From: CAYJGN01 sp964369635
Lineage (GTDB): Bacteria > Bacillota > Clostridia > Oscillospirales > Ruminococcaceae
DNA length: 20,362 nt
Direction of reading: 5' to 3'
Assembly: GCA_964369635.1 (NCBI GenBank)
Contig: CAYJGN010000036.1
Coordinates: 1 to 20,362, forward strand
The position numbers and the translations under genes were made by a program. Of this stretch, positions 6,803 to 14,767 are shown one piece after another. Position 1 is the first letter of the stretch; each line of letters begins with the position of its first letter. The notes under the pieces were generated by a model that had not been told where the DNA came from, made no database searches, and worked only from the letters and a program-made list of their open reading frames with translations.

Positions 6803-7804
6803 GTGGTAATTCGTGAAAAAACCGAAAAGAATGAAGATTTATTTCTATCGAAGTTTGCAAAAAAGAGCATAGATAGCAAAGGCCGAGAGAGGGCTGAAGA
6901 GAAATGCGCTGTGCGAACTGATTTTGCAAGAGATAGAGATAGGATAATTCATTCAAAATCATTTCGCCGACTTCGCCATAAGACGCAAGTATTTTTAGCG
7001 CCAAAGGGCGACCATTATAGGACACGTCTAACCCATACCCTTGAAGTTAATCAGGTTGCAAGAACTGTTTCGCGTGCTCTTTCGTTAAATGAGGATTTAA
7101 CCGAAGCTATTGCACTGGGACACGACCTTGGACATACCCCTTTTGGGCATGCCGGGGAGAGGGCGCTTGACTGTGTTGTTCCATTTTCATTTGATCATGC
7201 GGCGCAGAGCGTTCGCGAGATAACCATCTATGAAAAAGATGGACGGGGCCTCAATCTTACATATGAAACGCTAAACGGAATAGCTAATCACTCAGAGAAA
7301 CACCGTGATAGATGCGAAACTAATGAGGCTCAGGTGGTTTCTTTTGCCGATAGAATTGCCTATTTAAACCATGATATAGATGATGCTATAAGGGCGGGCA
7401 TTATTGAAGAGTCTGATGTTCCTTTTGATGTTCATCAGATACTCGGTTATGAGAAGAGCGAGAGGATAACTTCGCTTGTGGTATCGCTTATAGAGAATAG
7501 CGGCAGTGATATAATGCTTGATAGCAAAACGCAGGCGGCATACAGAACTCTTTATGAGTTTATGTTTAAATTCGTTTATAAAAACAGTGCTGCGAAAATT
7601 CATGAAGAAAAAGCAGAGGATATGATAAAGAGAATTTACCATTATTTTTTGCAAAATATAATAAGACTTCCGCAAGACTATAAAAATACTGCCATCAAAG
7701 AGGGAAACGAACGGGCAGTATGCGACTATATTGCGGGTATGACCGATCAGTTTTTGCTGGCAGTTTATGAGGATGCGTTTATTCCGAAAGTATGGAGTTT
7801 TTAG
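6803..7804 (+). CDS. dgt: dGTPase-like HD-domain triphosphohydrolase
   Basis: 333 residues from a GTG at 6803, which gives the family-like N terminus MVIREKTEKNEDLF and sits 8 nt after AAAGGTGG. GTGs at 6791 and 6794 would overlap that ribosome site. HD-superfamily metal ligands are visible: His78 (LTHTLEV), His107-Asp108 (LGHDLGHTPFGHAGERAL) and Asp183 (FADRIAYLNHDIDDA). The region SKSFRRLRHKTQVFLAPKGD with HYRTRLTHTLEV is diagnostic. Members hydrolyse dNTPs to deoxynucleosides plus triphosphate, controlling dNTP pools; the preferred nucleotide is not predictable. TATAAT at 6769-6774 could be a -10 box, but no good -35 box accompanies it. Its TAG stop directly abuts the dnaG ATG. Confidence 0.93.
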   Translation: MVIREKTEKNEDLFLSKFAKKSIDSKGRERAEEKCAVRTDFARDRDRIIHSKSFRRLRHKTQVFLAPKGDHYRTRLTHTLEVNQVARTVSRALSLNEDLTEAIALGHDLGHTPFGHAGERALDCVVPFSFDHAAQSVREITIYEKDGRGLNLTYETLNGIANHSEKHRDRCETNEAQVVSFADRIAYLNHDIDDAIRAGIIEESDVPFDVHQILGYEKSERITSLVVSLIENSGSDIMLDSKTQAAYRTLYEFMFKFVYKNSAAKIHEEKAEDMIKRIYHYFLQNIIRLPQDYKNTAIKEGNERAVCDYIAGMTDQFLLAVYEDAFIPKVWSF

Positions 7805-9559
7805 ATGAGACTATCTGAGCAATTTTTATATGACCTTAAGAATAGAAATGATATCGTCTCGATTATCGGTGGGTATGTTGACCTTAAAAAACGAGGGAAG
7901 ACAAGTAATGGTTTATGTCCTTTTCACGGTGAGAAAACCCCATCTTTTACCGTCTATGACGATACCCAGTCGTACTACTGTTTTGGTTGCCAAAATGGTG
8001 GCGATGTTATAACATTTATAATGAATATCGAAAACCTCGACTATATTGAGGCGGTGAAGTTTTTAGCTGATCGCTCAGGACTTGTGATGCCTGCTGATAG
8101 CGATGTTGATGATTATAAATTAAAACTTAAAAAGAGGGCGCGAGAAGCGAATAAAACAGCGGCGCTGCATTTTTATAAATCGCTCTATGAACCCGAGGGA
8201 AAAGAGGCGCTCGATTATCTTTATGGCAGAGGGTTTACCGATAATACCATTAAAAAATGGGGACTTGGCTATGCGAAAAACAGTTTTGATGAACTGATAC
8301 GGCATCTAACCGATAGTGGATTTAAAATAGCAGAGATAGCAGCAGCTGGACTTTGCGCTAAAAGTCGCAAAAATAATAGCCATTATAGCTATTTTAGAAA
8401 TAGAATAATCTTCCCGATAATTGATATACGCGGCGAGGTTATAGGATTTGGTGGGCGAGTTTGCGATAATAGCAAACCAAAGTACCTAAATACCGCAGAT
8501 ACCGAGCTTTTCAAAAAGCATCAAAACCTCTATGGGATGAATTTTGCGAAAAATACAAAGCAAAGTTTTTATATTCTATCTGAAGGGTATGCCGATACGA
8601 TAGCTATTGCAAGAGCAGGGTTTGATAACGTTGTTGCAACGCTTGGAACGGCTCTATCGAAAGATCAGGCTATGCTTTTAAAGAGGTATACAAATGAGAT
8701 TGTCATAGCCTATGATATGGATGAAGCAGGTAGAAAAGCGACTGACAGAAGCATTGAGATATTAAAAGAAGCAGCACTTAGCGTTCGTGTTTTGCGCCTT
8801 GATAGGGCAGATGCAAAAGACCCTGATGAATATATAAAGAAATATGGAAGAGATAGGTTTGCAGCTCTTATTGAAAAAAGCGGTGGTTCTGTTTCTTATA
8901 TGCTCTCAAACATAAAAAACAAATATGATATAGATAGTGATGAAGGAAAAGCGGAATATTTAAAAGCAGTGGCACCGATGATTTCAAGATTATCTATAAT
9001 CGAGAGAGATATTTATATTAGCAAAGTAGCGAAAGAGACCGATGTTTCAAAGAGCGCTATTGAGCAGCAGGTGGCAGCTATCTCTCGGCGAAATCAAAAA
9101 AGAGAGGAAAATAAGCAAAAAAAGGTTGAGATAGTTAAAAAAGCGCCGAACAAGATTGATAGAATTAACCCCGAAAAAGCAAAATATGGAAGCGCTGTTT
9201 CAAAAGAAGAGTATTTGATAGCGGCAGTTATGAAAAACCCAGACTTTACCTCTTTCATAACTTTAGAAACGTTTATTACAGAATTTAACACTGATATAGT
9301 GAGCAGAATTCTGGAGATAATAAACGAATACGCAAGATTTGATATATCGCTGTTTGGAGATAGCATCAGCCAGCAGAAGATAAGCTATCTTATGAGACTG
9401 CAGTTTGAGTATTCGCAGATAGATTTATCTGAGCAGTCGGCGAGAGATGTTGCAGTTAAGCTGTATGATGAGAAAAATCGTCTTATATTAAAGGGTAGCG
9501 ATAACGATGATTATATAAGCGAATTGTTAGAACAAAAAAGGAGACAAGACAATGGATAA
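7805..9559 (+). CDS. dnaG: DNA primase
   Basis: 584 residues, standard for DnaG, which makes RNA primers at the replication fork with the DnaB/DnaC-type helicase. The N-terminal zinc-binding domain has CPFH (Cys38, His41) and CFGC (Cys59, Cys62). The catalytic core includes FRNRIIFPI and GRVCDNSKPKYLN. The TOPRIM part has SEGYADTIAI (Glu260) and YDMDEAGRKAT (Asp304, Asp306) for metal binding. The remainder, from about residue 430, is the divergent helicase-interacting domain with a basic linker. It starts immediately after the dgt stop and overlaps sigA by 8 nt, so dgt, dnaG and sigA form one transcription unit. Confidence 0.97.
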   Translation: MRLSEQFLYDLKNRNDIVSIIGGYVDLKKRGKTSNGLCPFHGEKTPSFTVYDDTQSYYCFGCQNGGDVITFIMNIENLDYIEAVKFLADRSGLVMPADSDVDDYKLKLKKRAREANKTAALHFYKSLYEPEGKEALDYLYGRGFTDNTIKKWGLGYAKNSFDELIRHLTDSGFKIAEIAAAGLCAKSRKNNSHYSYFRNRIIFPIIDIRGEVIGFGGRVCDNSKPKYLNTADTELFKKHQNLYGMNFAKNTKQSFYILSEGYADTIAIARAGFDNVVATLGTALSKDQAMLLKRYTNEIVIAYDMDEAGRKATDRSIEILKEAALSVRVLRLDRADAKDPDEYIKKYGRDRFAALIEKSGGSVSYMLSNIKNKYDIDSDEGKAEYLKAVAPMISRLSIIERDIYISKVAKETDVSKSAIEQQVAAISRRNQKREENKQKKVEIVKKAPNKIDRINPEKAKYGSAVSKEEYLIAAVMKNPDFTSFITLETFITEFNTDIVSRILEIINEYARFDISLFGDSISQQKISYLMRLQFEYSQIDLSEQSARDVAVKLYDEKNRLILKGSDNDDYISELLEQKRRQDNG

Positions 9560-10631
9560 AAAAATTGAGATGGAAGAGCTTATTGAAAGTTCAAAAGCAA
9601 AGGGGAGTATAACCTCACAGGATATCAGCGAGATTTTAGAAGAGCTCGATTATGATAACGAACAGATGGAAAAGCTCTATGAAACCCTTGAGGGGATGAG
9701 CATTGAAGTTATCGATGATGATTTAATTGAGATTAAAGAAGAGGTTGAAGTCGTAAAAGATGTCGAGAAAGATGTTTCGGATATTTTAGCGGCTGAGGGC
9801 GTTGCTACCGATGATCCTGTTAAAGTTTATCTCAAAGAAATAGGACTTGTCCCACTTCTTACAACAGAAGAAGAGGTTATGCTTGCAGAGAGGATGGCAA
9901 ACGGAGATATAGTTGCAAAGAAGAGATTATCTGAAGCAAATCTTCGTCTTGTTGTTTCTATTGCGAAGAGATATGTCGGTCGCGGTATGCAGTTCTTAGA
10001 CCTTATTCAAGAAGGGAACTTAGGTCTTATTAAAGCTGTTGAGAAGTTTGACTATACAAAGGGATTCAAATTTTCAACATATGCTACCTGGTGGATAAGA
10101 CAAGCTATAACAAGAGCTATTGCAGACCAGGCGAGAACTATTAGAATACCTGTTCATATGGTTGAAACTATAAATAAGGTTAAAAAAGTTTCAAGCCAAC
10201 TTCTCCATAAAAATGGTCACGACCCTTCAACTGAAGAGATAGCAAGAGAGCTTGATATGACGGTTGAGAAGGTGCGTGAAATCCAGCGTGTTGCACAAGA
10301 ACCTGTTTCGCTTGAAACACCTATCGGTGAAGAAGAAGATAGCCATCTTGGCGATTTTATCCCAGATGAAGATGCACCGGCACCAGCAGAAGCGGCTTCT
10401 CTTGTTTTGCTTCGTGAGCAGCTATCAACTGTTCTATCAACGCTAACCCCAAGAGAAGAGAAGGTTCTTCGGCTTCGTTTTGGTCTTGAAGACGGTAGAA
10501 GCAGAACCCTTGAAGAGGTTGGTCGTGAGTTTAACGTAACACGTGAGCGTATTCGTCAGATTGAACCAAAAGCTCAACGAAAACTTCGCCATCCAACAAG
10601 AAGCAAAAAACTAAAAGATTTCCTTGATTAA
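9552..10631 (+). CDS. sigA: RNA polymerase housekeeping sigma factor (SigA/RpoD)
   Basis: 359 residues, typical of the Firmicutes primary sigma factor. Region 1.1-like acidic sequence occupies about 1-75. Region 1.2 (DDPVKVYLKEIG) starts at about 88, and region 2 contains NLRLVVSIAKRYVGRGMQFL and KFSTYATWWIRQAITRAIAD with the -10 recognition helix. Region 3 and region 4 follow, ending EVGREFNVTRERIRQIEPKA and RKLRHPTRSKKLKDFLD. Two residues of region 4.2 depart from the near-universal RIRQIEAKALRKLRHP: Pro339 for Ala and Gln342 for Leu. The start overlaps dnaG by 8 nt, and AGGAG lies just before it. The TTGnnn/TATAAT promoters throughout this window fit a normal SigA. Confidence 0.97.
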   Translation: MDKKIEMEELIESSKAKGSITSQDISEILEELDYDNEQMEKLYETLEGMSIEVIDDDLIEIKEEVEVVKDVEKDVSDILAAEGVATDDPVKVYLKEIGLVPLLTTEEEVMLAERMANGDIVAKKRLSEANLRLVVSIAKRYVGRGMQFLDLIQEGNLGLIKAVEKFDYTKGFKFSTYATWWIRQAITRAIADQARTIRIPVHMVETINKVKKVSSQLLHKNGHDPSTEEIARELDMTVEKVREIQRVAQEPVSLETPIGEEEDSHLGDFIPDEDAPAPAEAASLVLLREQLSTVLSTLTPREEKVLRLRFGLEDGRSRTLEEVGREFNVTRERIRQIEPKAQRKLRHPTRSKKLKDFLD

Positions 10632-10639
10632 TTAAAGAT

Positions 10640-10653
10640 ACCGAAATTTCGGT
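10640..10653. promoter_or_regulatory. Perfect 14-bp palindrome, possible Rrf2 operator
   Basis: ACCGAAATTTCGGT is a perfect dyad located in the 37-nt gap between the sigA stop and the rrf2 start, just before its ribosome site. It lacks a T tail and is too short to be a terminator. Autoregulatory binding by the adjacent regulator is an inference. Confidence 0.45.
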
Positions 10654-10668
10654 TTGATAGGAGCTATT

Positions 10669-11061
10669 ATGAAACTAACACTTGAAGCTGATTATGCTGT
10701 TCGAATTGCGGCATTTTTAGCCTGTGAAAATGAAAGACGAGATGCGAAAACCATATCGGAAAAAACCGGGGTATCTCTTCGATTTGCTCTGAAAATTTTG
10801 CGCAAACTTGCACTTTGTGAGATTGTGAAGTCTTTTAAAGGAAAAAAAGGCGGATATACCCTTGCAAAAGCTGCAGAGGAGATTTCGCTCTATGATATTG
10901 TTTCGAATGTCGATGGAGAATATTATTTCTCGCGCTGCCTTGTCCATGGATATGAATGTACTCAAGAAGGCAGATTTTGCGGACCGAAAGCTGTCTATAA
11001 TGAAATAACCGAGTATGTCATAAAAAAGCTTAGCGATACAAAGCTCTCGGATGTAATTTAG
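10669..11061 (+). CDS. Rrf2-family transcriptional regulator with Fe-S-type cysteines
   Basis: 130 residues from the ATG 5 nt after AGGAG; the in-frame ATG at 10654 has no ribosome site. The N-terminal winged helix shows MKLTLEADYAVRIAAFLA, AKTISEKTGVSLRFALKILR and a wing GKKGGYTLAKAAEEISLYDI, the standard Rrf2 pattern. Three cysteines, Cys90, Cys97 and Cys104 (C-x6-C-x6-C), sit where IscR/NsrR bind their iron-sulfur cluster (IscR spacing is x5/x5), so an Fe-S sensor is likely but unproven. No Fe-S assembly genes follow; it is the last gene of the sigA cluster before a strong terminator. It could control distant iron-sulfur, redox or cysteine genes. Confidence 0.92.
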   Translation: MKLTLEADYAVRIAAFLACENERRDAKTISEKTGVSLRFALKILRKLALCEIVKSFKGKKGGYTLAKAAEEISLYDIVSNVDGEYYFSRCLVHGYECTQEGRFCGPKAVYNEITEYVIKKLSDTKLSDVI

Positions 11062-11064
11062 TGG

Positions 11065-11097
11065 AAAGGTATCTGCCTTAAGGCAGATACCTTTTTT
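11065..11097 (+). terminator. Terminator of the dgt-dnaG-sigA-rrf2 cluster
   Basis: A perfect 13-bp stem, AAAGGTATCTGCC with GGCAGATACCTTT, around TTAA, then a T run. It lies 4 nt after the rrf2 stop. Confidence 0.95.
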
Positions 11098-11153
11098 ATC
11101 TGATTTGTCAATATATCCGAGTGCTGATAATATAATTTGATGTAAATATGATA

Positions 11154-11182
11154 TTGTCTTTTTAGGAGAAGTGGTATATAAT
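11154..11182 (+). promoter_or_regulatory. Promoter of lipoprotein gene 1
   Basis: TTGTCT (11154-11159), 17 nt, TATAAT (11177-11182). An upstream pair, TTGTCA (11105) and TATAAT (11131), has a 20-nt gap and is less convincing. The same arrangement is found before lipoprotein gene 2. Confidence 0.75.
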
Positions 11183-11216
11183 ATGAATAAATTGTAAACA
11201 AAGAAAGGTGGCAGAG

Positions 11217-11996
11217 ATGAAAAGAGTAAAACATTTTATTACAATAATTTTAATTTTAGCAGTAGCTATTTTACCAACAGGTTGTGGTGGAACGCCAGAG
11301 CCGGCTGAATTTTTAAGTATGGTAACTGAAAAGAATGAAGAGTGTTTAAAATACGAGGGTAGCACAACTATGGAAATGGAGCTATCTATGCTTGGCGAAA
11401 CTGTCAACTATGAGATTTTAGTTGATATGGCAATGGACTTCACCGATATGGAGGCGCCAAAAATGGTTATGGAATCATCAACAAGCTATGCTGGAATGGC
11501 AGTTGACATGAACGTCTATTATAACGAAGGTTATGCTTATATGGACATGATGGGAATGAAAATTAAGAGCAAGGCACCGATAGATGTTTTAGATGGATAC
11601 TATGGCACTTCAATGGATATTCAATCGGTAGAAAATATGACGAATATTGAGCTCACTGAAGTTGATGGTAACTACCTAATCACATTTGACCTAACCTCTG
11701 AAGAGATGGAAAATGTATTAAATGAAATGATGGGTCCGATGTTAGATGGATATGATGTTTCAAATGATTCAGATGGTCTTGAATATACCAAAGTTGAAAC
11801 ATCTATTTTGGCAGACAAAGATGGTAATTTGATTTCACAGAATATTGAAATGGATATGGTTATGACCATTGAAGGTATGGAAGTTGAAATGTCGACAGTT
11901 GCAATAATTGAGTATACAGCACTCGGAGATGATGTTGTTATCGAGTTCCCTGATTTCTCAGATTATATCGAGTCTGAAATACCAGCAGCATTTTAG
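11217..11996 (+). CDS. Methionine-rich putative lipoprotein, tandem copy 1
   Basis: 259 residues from the ATG 5 nt after AAAGGTGG. Residues 1-23 are a lipoprotein signal: basic MKRVKH, a hydrophobic core, then LPTGC with Cys23 as the probable lipidated residue (a proline at -3 makes the lipobox imperfect). The mature part is acidic and contains 27 methionines by my count, with runs such as MEMELSM and YMDMMGMK, and alternating strand-like segments. I infer an anchored beta-rich domain resembling the LolA/LppX-like or DUF6612-type lipoproteins of Firmicutes, but I cannot confirm the family. It is monocistronic, and a paralogue with the same promoter follows. Function unknown. Confidence 0.85.
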   Translation: MKRVKHFITIILILAVAILPTGCGGTPEPAEFLSMVTEKNEECLKYEGSTTMEMELSMLGETVNYEILVDMAMDFTDMEAPKMVMESSTSYAGMAVDMNVYYNEGYAYMDMMGMKIKSKAPIDVLDGYYGTSMDIQSVENMTNIELTEVDGNYLITFDLTSEEMENVLNEMMGPMLDGYDVSNDSDGLEYTKVETSILADKDGNLISQNIEMDMVMTIEGMEVEMSTVAIIEYTALGDDVVIEFPDFSDYIESEIPAAF

Positions 11997-12050
11997 TCAA
12001 TAAATAACGGGATAGCAAGGCATTAAGATAGGCTATAAATAATTATAATT

Positions 12051-12085
12051 AAAAGATGTGTGGATAATAATTCACGCATCTTTTT
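12051..12085 (+). terminator. Terminator of lipoprotein gene 1
   Basis: AAAAGATGTGTG (12051-12062) pairs with CACGCATCTTTT (12073-12084), with one wobble, and ends in T5. Confidence 0.8.
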
Positions 12086-12141
12086 AATCATATTGTCGAT
12101 TTATGCTAATATTTCTGATATAATTTGATGTAAATATGATA

Positions 12142-12170
12142 TTGTTTTTTTTAGGGAAACGGTGTATGAT
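12142..12170 (+). promoter_or_regulatory. Promoter of lipoprotein gene 2
   Basis: TTGTTT (12142-12147), 17 nt, TATGAT (12165-12170). The surrounding sequence (AATTTGATGTAAATATGATATTGT and GAATAAATTG) closely repeats that before gene 1, so the promoter was duplicated with the gene. Confidence 0.7.
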
Positions 12171-12204
12171 GTGAATAAATTGCAAAGAAAGAAAGGTGGC
12201 AATT

Positions 12205-12981
12205 ATGAAAAGGGTAAAACATTTAATTACAGTGATTTTAATTTTAGCGGTAGCTATTTTACCAACAGGTTGCGGTGGGCCGCCAGAGCCAGCTGAATTT
12301 TTAAACACAGTTTATGAAAAGACTGAAGATTTATTAGCAGTACAAGGTAGTATGGATGTTACTATGATAATGGATTATTTTGGAGAATCTGTTGAATATG
12401 AAATGCTGATGGACATTGCAGCTGATTTCACCGATATGGAAAACCCAAAAGCTGCATATGCTATAACAGTAAAATCGATGGGAATTTCGATGGAGATGAA
12501 TACCTATTATATTGATGATTATATGTATATGGATGTTATGGGCATGAAAATCAAGGAGAAAGTACCGGTAGATGTTCTTGATGATTACTCAGATTACATT
12601 ATGATGCCGGATATAGATGAAGTGTTTGATGTAGAGCTTAATGAAGTTGATGGAAATTATCAAATAACATTTACCTTAAGCGAAGAAGGAGCTATGAATT
12701 TGCTAAATGAATTGCTCGCATCGTCTGGTGAAATGCTTGATCTCGGTGAAATGAAAGATTTCATTGAGATAGGCGAAATTTCATATTCGCTAATAGCAGA
12801 TAAAGATGGAATTCCATTATCCGAAGATATTTCAATGGAAATGGGCCTAACTTTTGAAGGGGAGAGCATGGAGATGTCCTTAAAAGCAAACAGTGAGTAT
12901 ACAGCAACAGGTGATGATGTCGTTGTTGAGTTTCCTGATTTATCAGAATATATCGAGTCTGAAATTCCAACTGAAGTTTAA
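12205..12981 (+). CDS. Methionine-rich putative lipoprotein, tandem copy 2
   Basis: 258 residues from the ATG after AAAGGTGG. The first 33 residues match copy 1 at 30 positions, including the LPTGC lipobox with Cys23, and the last 20 or so match closely (GDDVVVEFPDLSEYIESEIP against GDDVVIEFPDFSDYIESEIP). The middle has diverged clearly but keeps the motifs YMDVMGMKIK and ELNEVDGNYQITF. I count 23 methionines. It is presumably anchored on the outer face of the membrane by a diacylglycerol-modified cysteine. Paralogous surface lipoproteins with separate promoters suggest either dosage or specialised variants; the ligand or partner is unknown. Confidence 0.85.
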   Translation: MKRVKHLITVILILAVAILPTGCGGPPEPAEFLNTVYEKTEDLLAVQGSMDVTMIMDYFGESVEYEMLMDIAADFTDMENPKAAYAITVKSMGISMEMNTYYIDDYMYMDVMGMKIKEKVPVDVLDDYSDYIMMPDIDEVFDVELNEVDGNYQITFTLSEEGAMNLLNELLASSGEMLDLGEMKDFIEIGEISYSLIADKDGIPLSEDISMEMGLTFEGESMEMSLKANSEYTATGDDVVVEFPDLSEYIESEIPTEV

Positions 12982-13091
12982 CCAGTAAATAGGTATAATA
13001 TTTTTGATTATATAAATAAATTTTTAAGGGCAAAAAGTCTCTTGATTTTATAACTATCTTAAAAGATAATAGAACAATTAAATAAGCAGAT

Positions 13092-13127
13092 AAAAGCGAT
13101 GTGAATTAAATTCACATCGCTTTTTTT
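13092..13127 (+). terminator. Terminator of lipoprotein gene 2
   Basis: AAAAGCGATGTGAA (13092-13105) and TTCACATCGCTTTT (13111-13124) form a perfect 14-bp stem followed by T7. Read from the minus strand it still has four T and could also stop the convergent pepV transcript. Confidence 0.93.
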
Positions 13128-13207
13128 AGGTTTATTTTTATGCTAAAACTCTTATAAACCAATATACAGCTAATAATTTTATGAGTTAATAATAAATATA
13201 GTATTAA

Positions 13208-14563
13208 TTAAATTTGCGTTAGATTAAACAAAATCGTTCCAAGGAGCTTTGCATGAGCATAAAAATCCTCGATTAAAACCCTCTCATTAGGTGCGTGAAC
13301 ATTCTCGCCGCAACCTGAAAAGCTAACCATTCGACCGCTGAATTTGCGAGAATATGTACCGCCGCCTATTGCAAATCTTTCTGGAATAGGAAGTCCGCAT
13401 TCAACGCAAGCTTCGTCGATAACCTTAAACATCTCATGGTCTGGAAGCTGATAACCCTCTGAAGATGATATAAATTTAGTTGAAACGCCGCCTCTGTTTC
13501 CTGCTGTTTCAATCATAGCCTTTAGATTATCACAGTCTTTAGTTGCGGGGTATCTTATATCAACGATAATAGAAACTTTTTCGCCGTCAAAATCAATTAG
13601 TCCTATATTAAATGTGAGCGGGCCTGTGACCTCATCTTCGCAAGCAATACCAAGCTTTTTACCATCGGAGTTATATGAGATATAGCTATTTATAAAGGAG
13701 AGCATTGAGCTGCCACCAAATACCTTTTGGTCAAACTCTGCCATGATTGCCGCTGCGTTTTTTCCATCTTTAGGGCTTGCCGCATGGGCTGATATGCCGA
13801 TAAAGGTGAGTTTTGCGGTATCGTTTTCAATTAGGAGCTCTATTTCATCACAAACAGACTCTTTGATAAGCGAAAGTTTTTCTTCGGATAGATTTGAGAG
13901 TGGTATCTCGGCGTGCAGTTTTGCCATAACAACGTTTGCAGCAAGTCCGCCTTTTAGATAGCTATATGGGAAGAACTCATCAACTTCTTTATAATAAGAA
14001 AATTCAAGTCTGCTTTTTTCGCCGTTAATTATCCCGTGGGTGACGATATCAGGAGAGATACCAAAATAGGGGAGGGGTTCGCTTTTTAGATAGTGGGCAA
14101 CATCTGCCATCCCTGTCTCTTCATTGCAACCATAGATAATACGAAGGCGCTTTTTAGTTTTAATATTAAGCTCTTTCATTGCGCGAAGAAGATAGAGGCC
14201 AACTATATTACCGGGTTTATCATCTGATGCTCCCCTTGCATAGATATATCCATCATCCTCTGTTGCAGAAAATGGTGGGAATTTCCATCCGTCTCCCTCT
14301 GGGACAACATCGAGATGCGCCATCGAACAGACATACTCATCACCTTCACCATATTCGCTGTAGCCGATATAGTTATCAAAATTAACAGTTTTAAGCCCGA
14401 AATCTTCCGAGCGTTTTAGCATAAACTGAAGTGCTTTATATGGACCTTCACCAAATGGCATTCCATTTTTTGCAACTCCTTGTTTGCTATCAATCTTTAA
14501 AAGCTCTATAAAGTCGATTAACATCTCCTCTTTGTAGCTTAGCAGTTTTTCAATGATCTTCAT
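13208..14563 (-). CDS. pepV: M20-family dipeptidase, PepV-like
   Basis: 451 residues, slightly shorter than the about 465-470 of characterised PepV. A cytoplasmic zinc aminopeptidase of the M20A clan that removes N-terminal residues from di- and tripeptides, often from peptide uptake. Visible metal and catalytic residues: His83 and Asp85 (MAHLDVVPEGDGW), Asp114 (GASDDKPGN), Glu148/Glu149 (CNEETG), Asp172 (ISPD), and His423 (GENVHAPNERV). KNGMPFGEGPYKAL near the N terminus is typical of PepV. The lid domain lies between about 180 and 340. AAAAGGAGA precedes the ATG. It appears monocistronic, with a possible promoter at 14613-14642. Confidence 0.94.
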   Translation of the reverse strand: MKIIEKLLSYKEEMLIDFIELLKIDSKQGVAKNGMPFGEGPYKALQFMLKRSEDFGLKTVNFDNYIGYSEYGEGDEYVCSMAHLDVVPEGDGWKFPPFSATEDDGYIYARGASDDKPGNIVGLYLLRAMKELNIKTKKRLRIIYGCNEETGMADVAHYLKSEPLPYFGISPDIVTHGIINGEKSRLEFSYYKEVDEFFPYSYLKGGLAANVVMAKLHAEIPLSNLSEEKLSLIKESVCDEIELLIENDTAKLTFIGISAHAASPKDGKNAAAIMAEFDQKVFGGSSMLSFINSYISYNSDGKKLGIACEDEVTGPLTFNIGLIDFDGEKVSIIVDIRYPATKDCDNLKAMIETAGNRGGVSTKFISSSEGYQLPDHEMFKVIDEACVECGLPIPERFAIGGGTYSRKFSGRMVSFSGCGENVHAPNERVLIEDFYAHAKLLGTILFNLTQI

Positions 14564-14612
14564 TTTTATCTCCTTTTAATCTTATAAGCTCTTCTATATA
14601 AGCTTATTTAAT

Positions 14613-14642
14613 ATCATATAGTTTGTGCAGCAGATAATACAA
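14613..14642 (-). promoter_or_regulatory. Possible pepV promoter
   Basis: On the minus strand: TTGTAT (14637-14642), 18 nt, TATGAT (14613-14618). A 7-bp inverted repeat (14584-14590/14601-14607) lies in the leader between it and the ribosome site. Confidence 0.45.
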
Positions 14643-14767
14643 AATATAAATAAATTTACAAAATTAGTTTATATGAACCTGCAGCAACTATTTTTTTAAA
14701 CTGTCCTCGCCCTCACTCTTAAAGAACAATTTAACAGTTTAAGTTGTTTTTTTAATGGTTATTAAAT

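Noticed and set aside
12761..13033. 90-residue minus-strand frame over lipoprotein gene 2
   Set aside because: Overlaps a well-supported gene, is low-complexity, and lacks a ribosome site.
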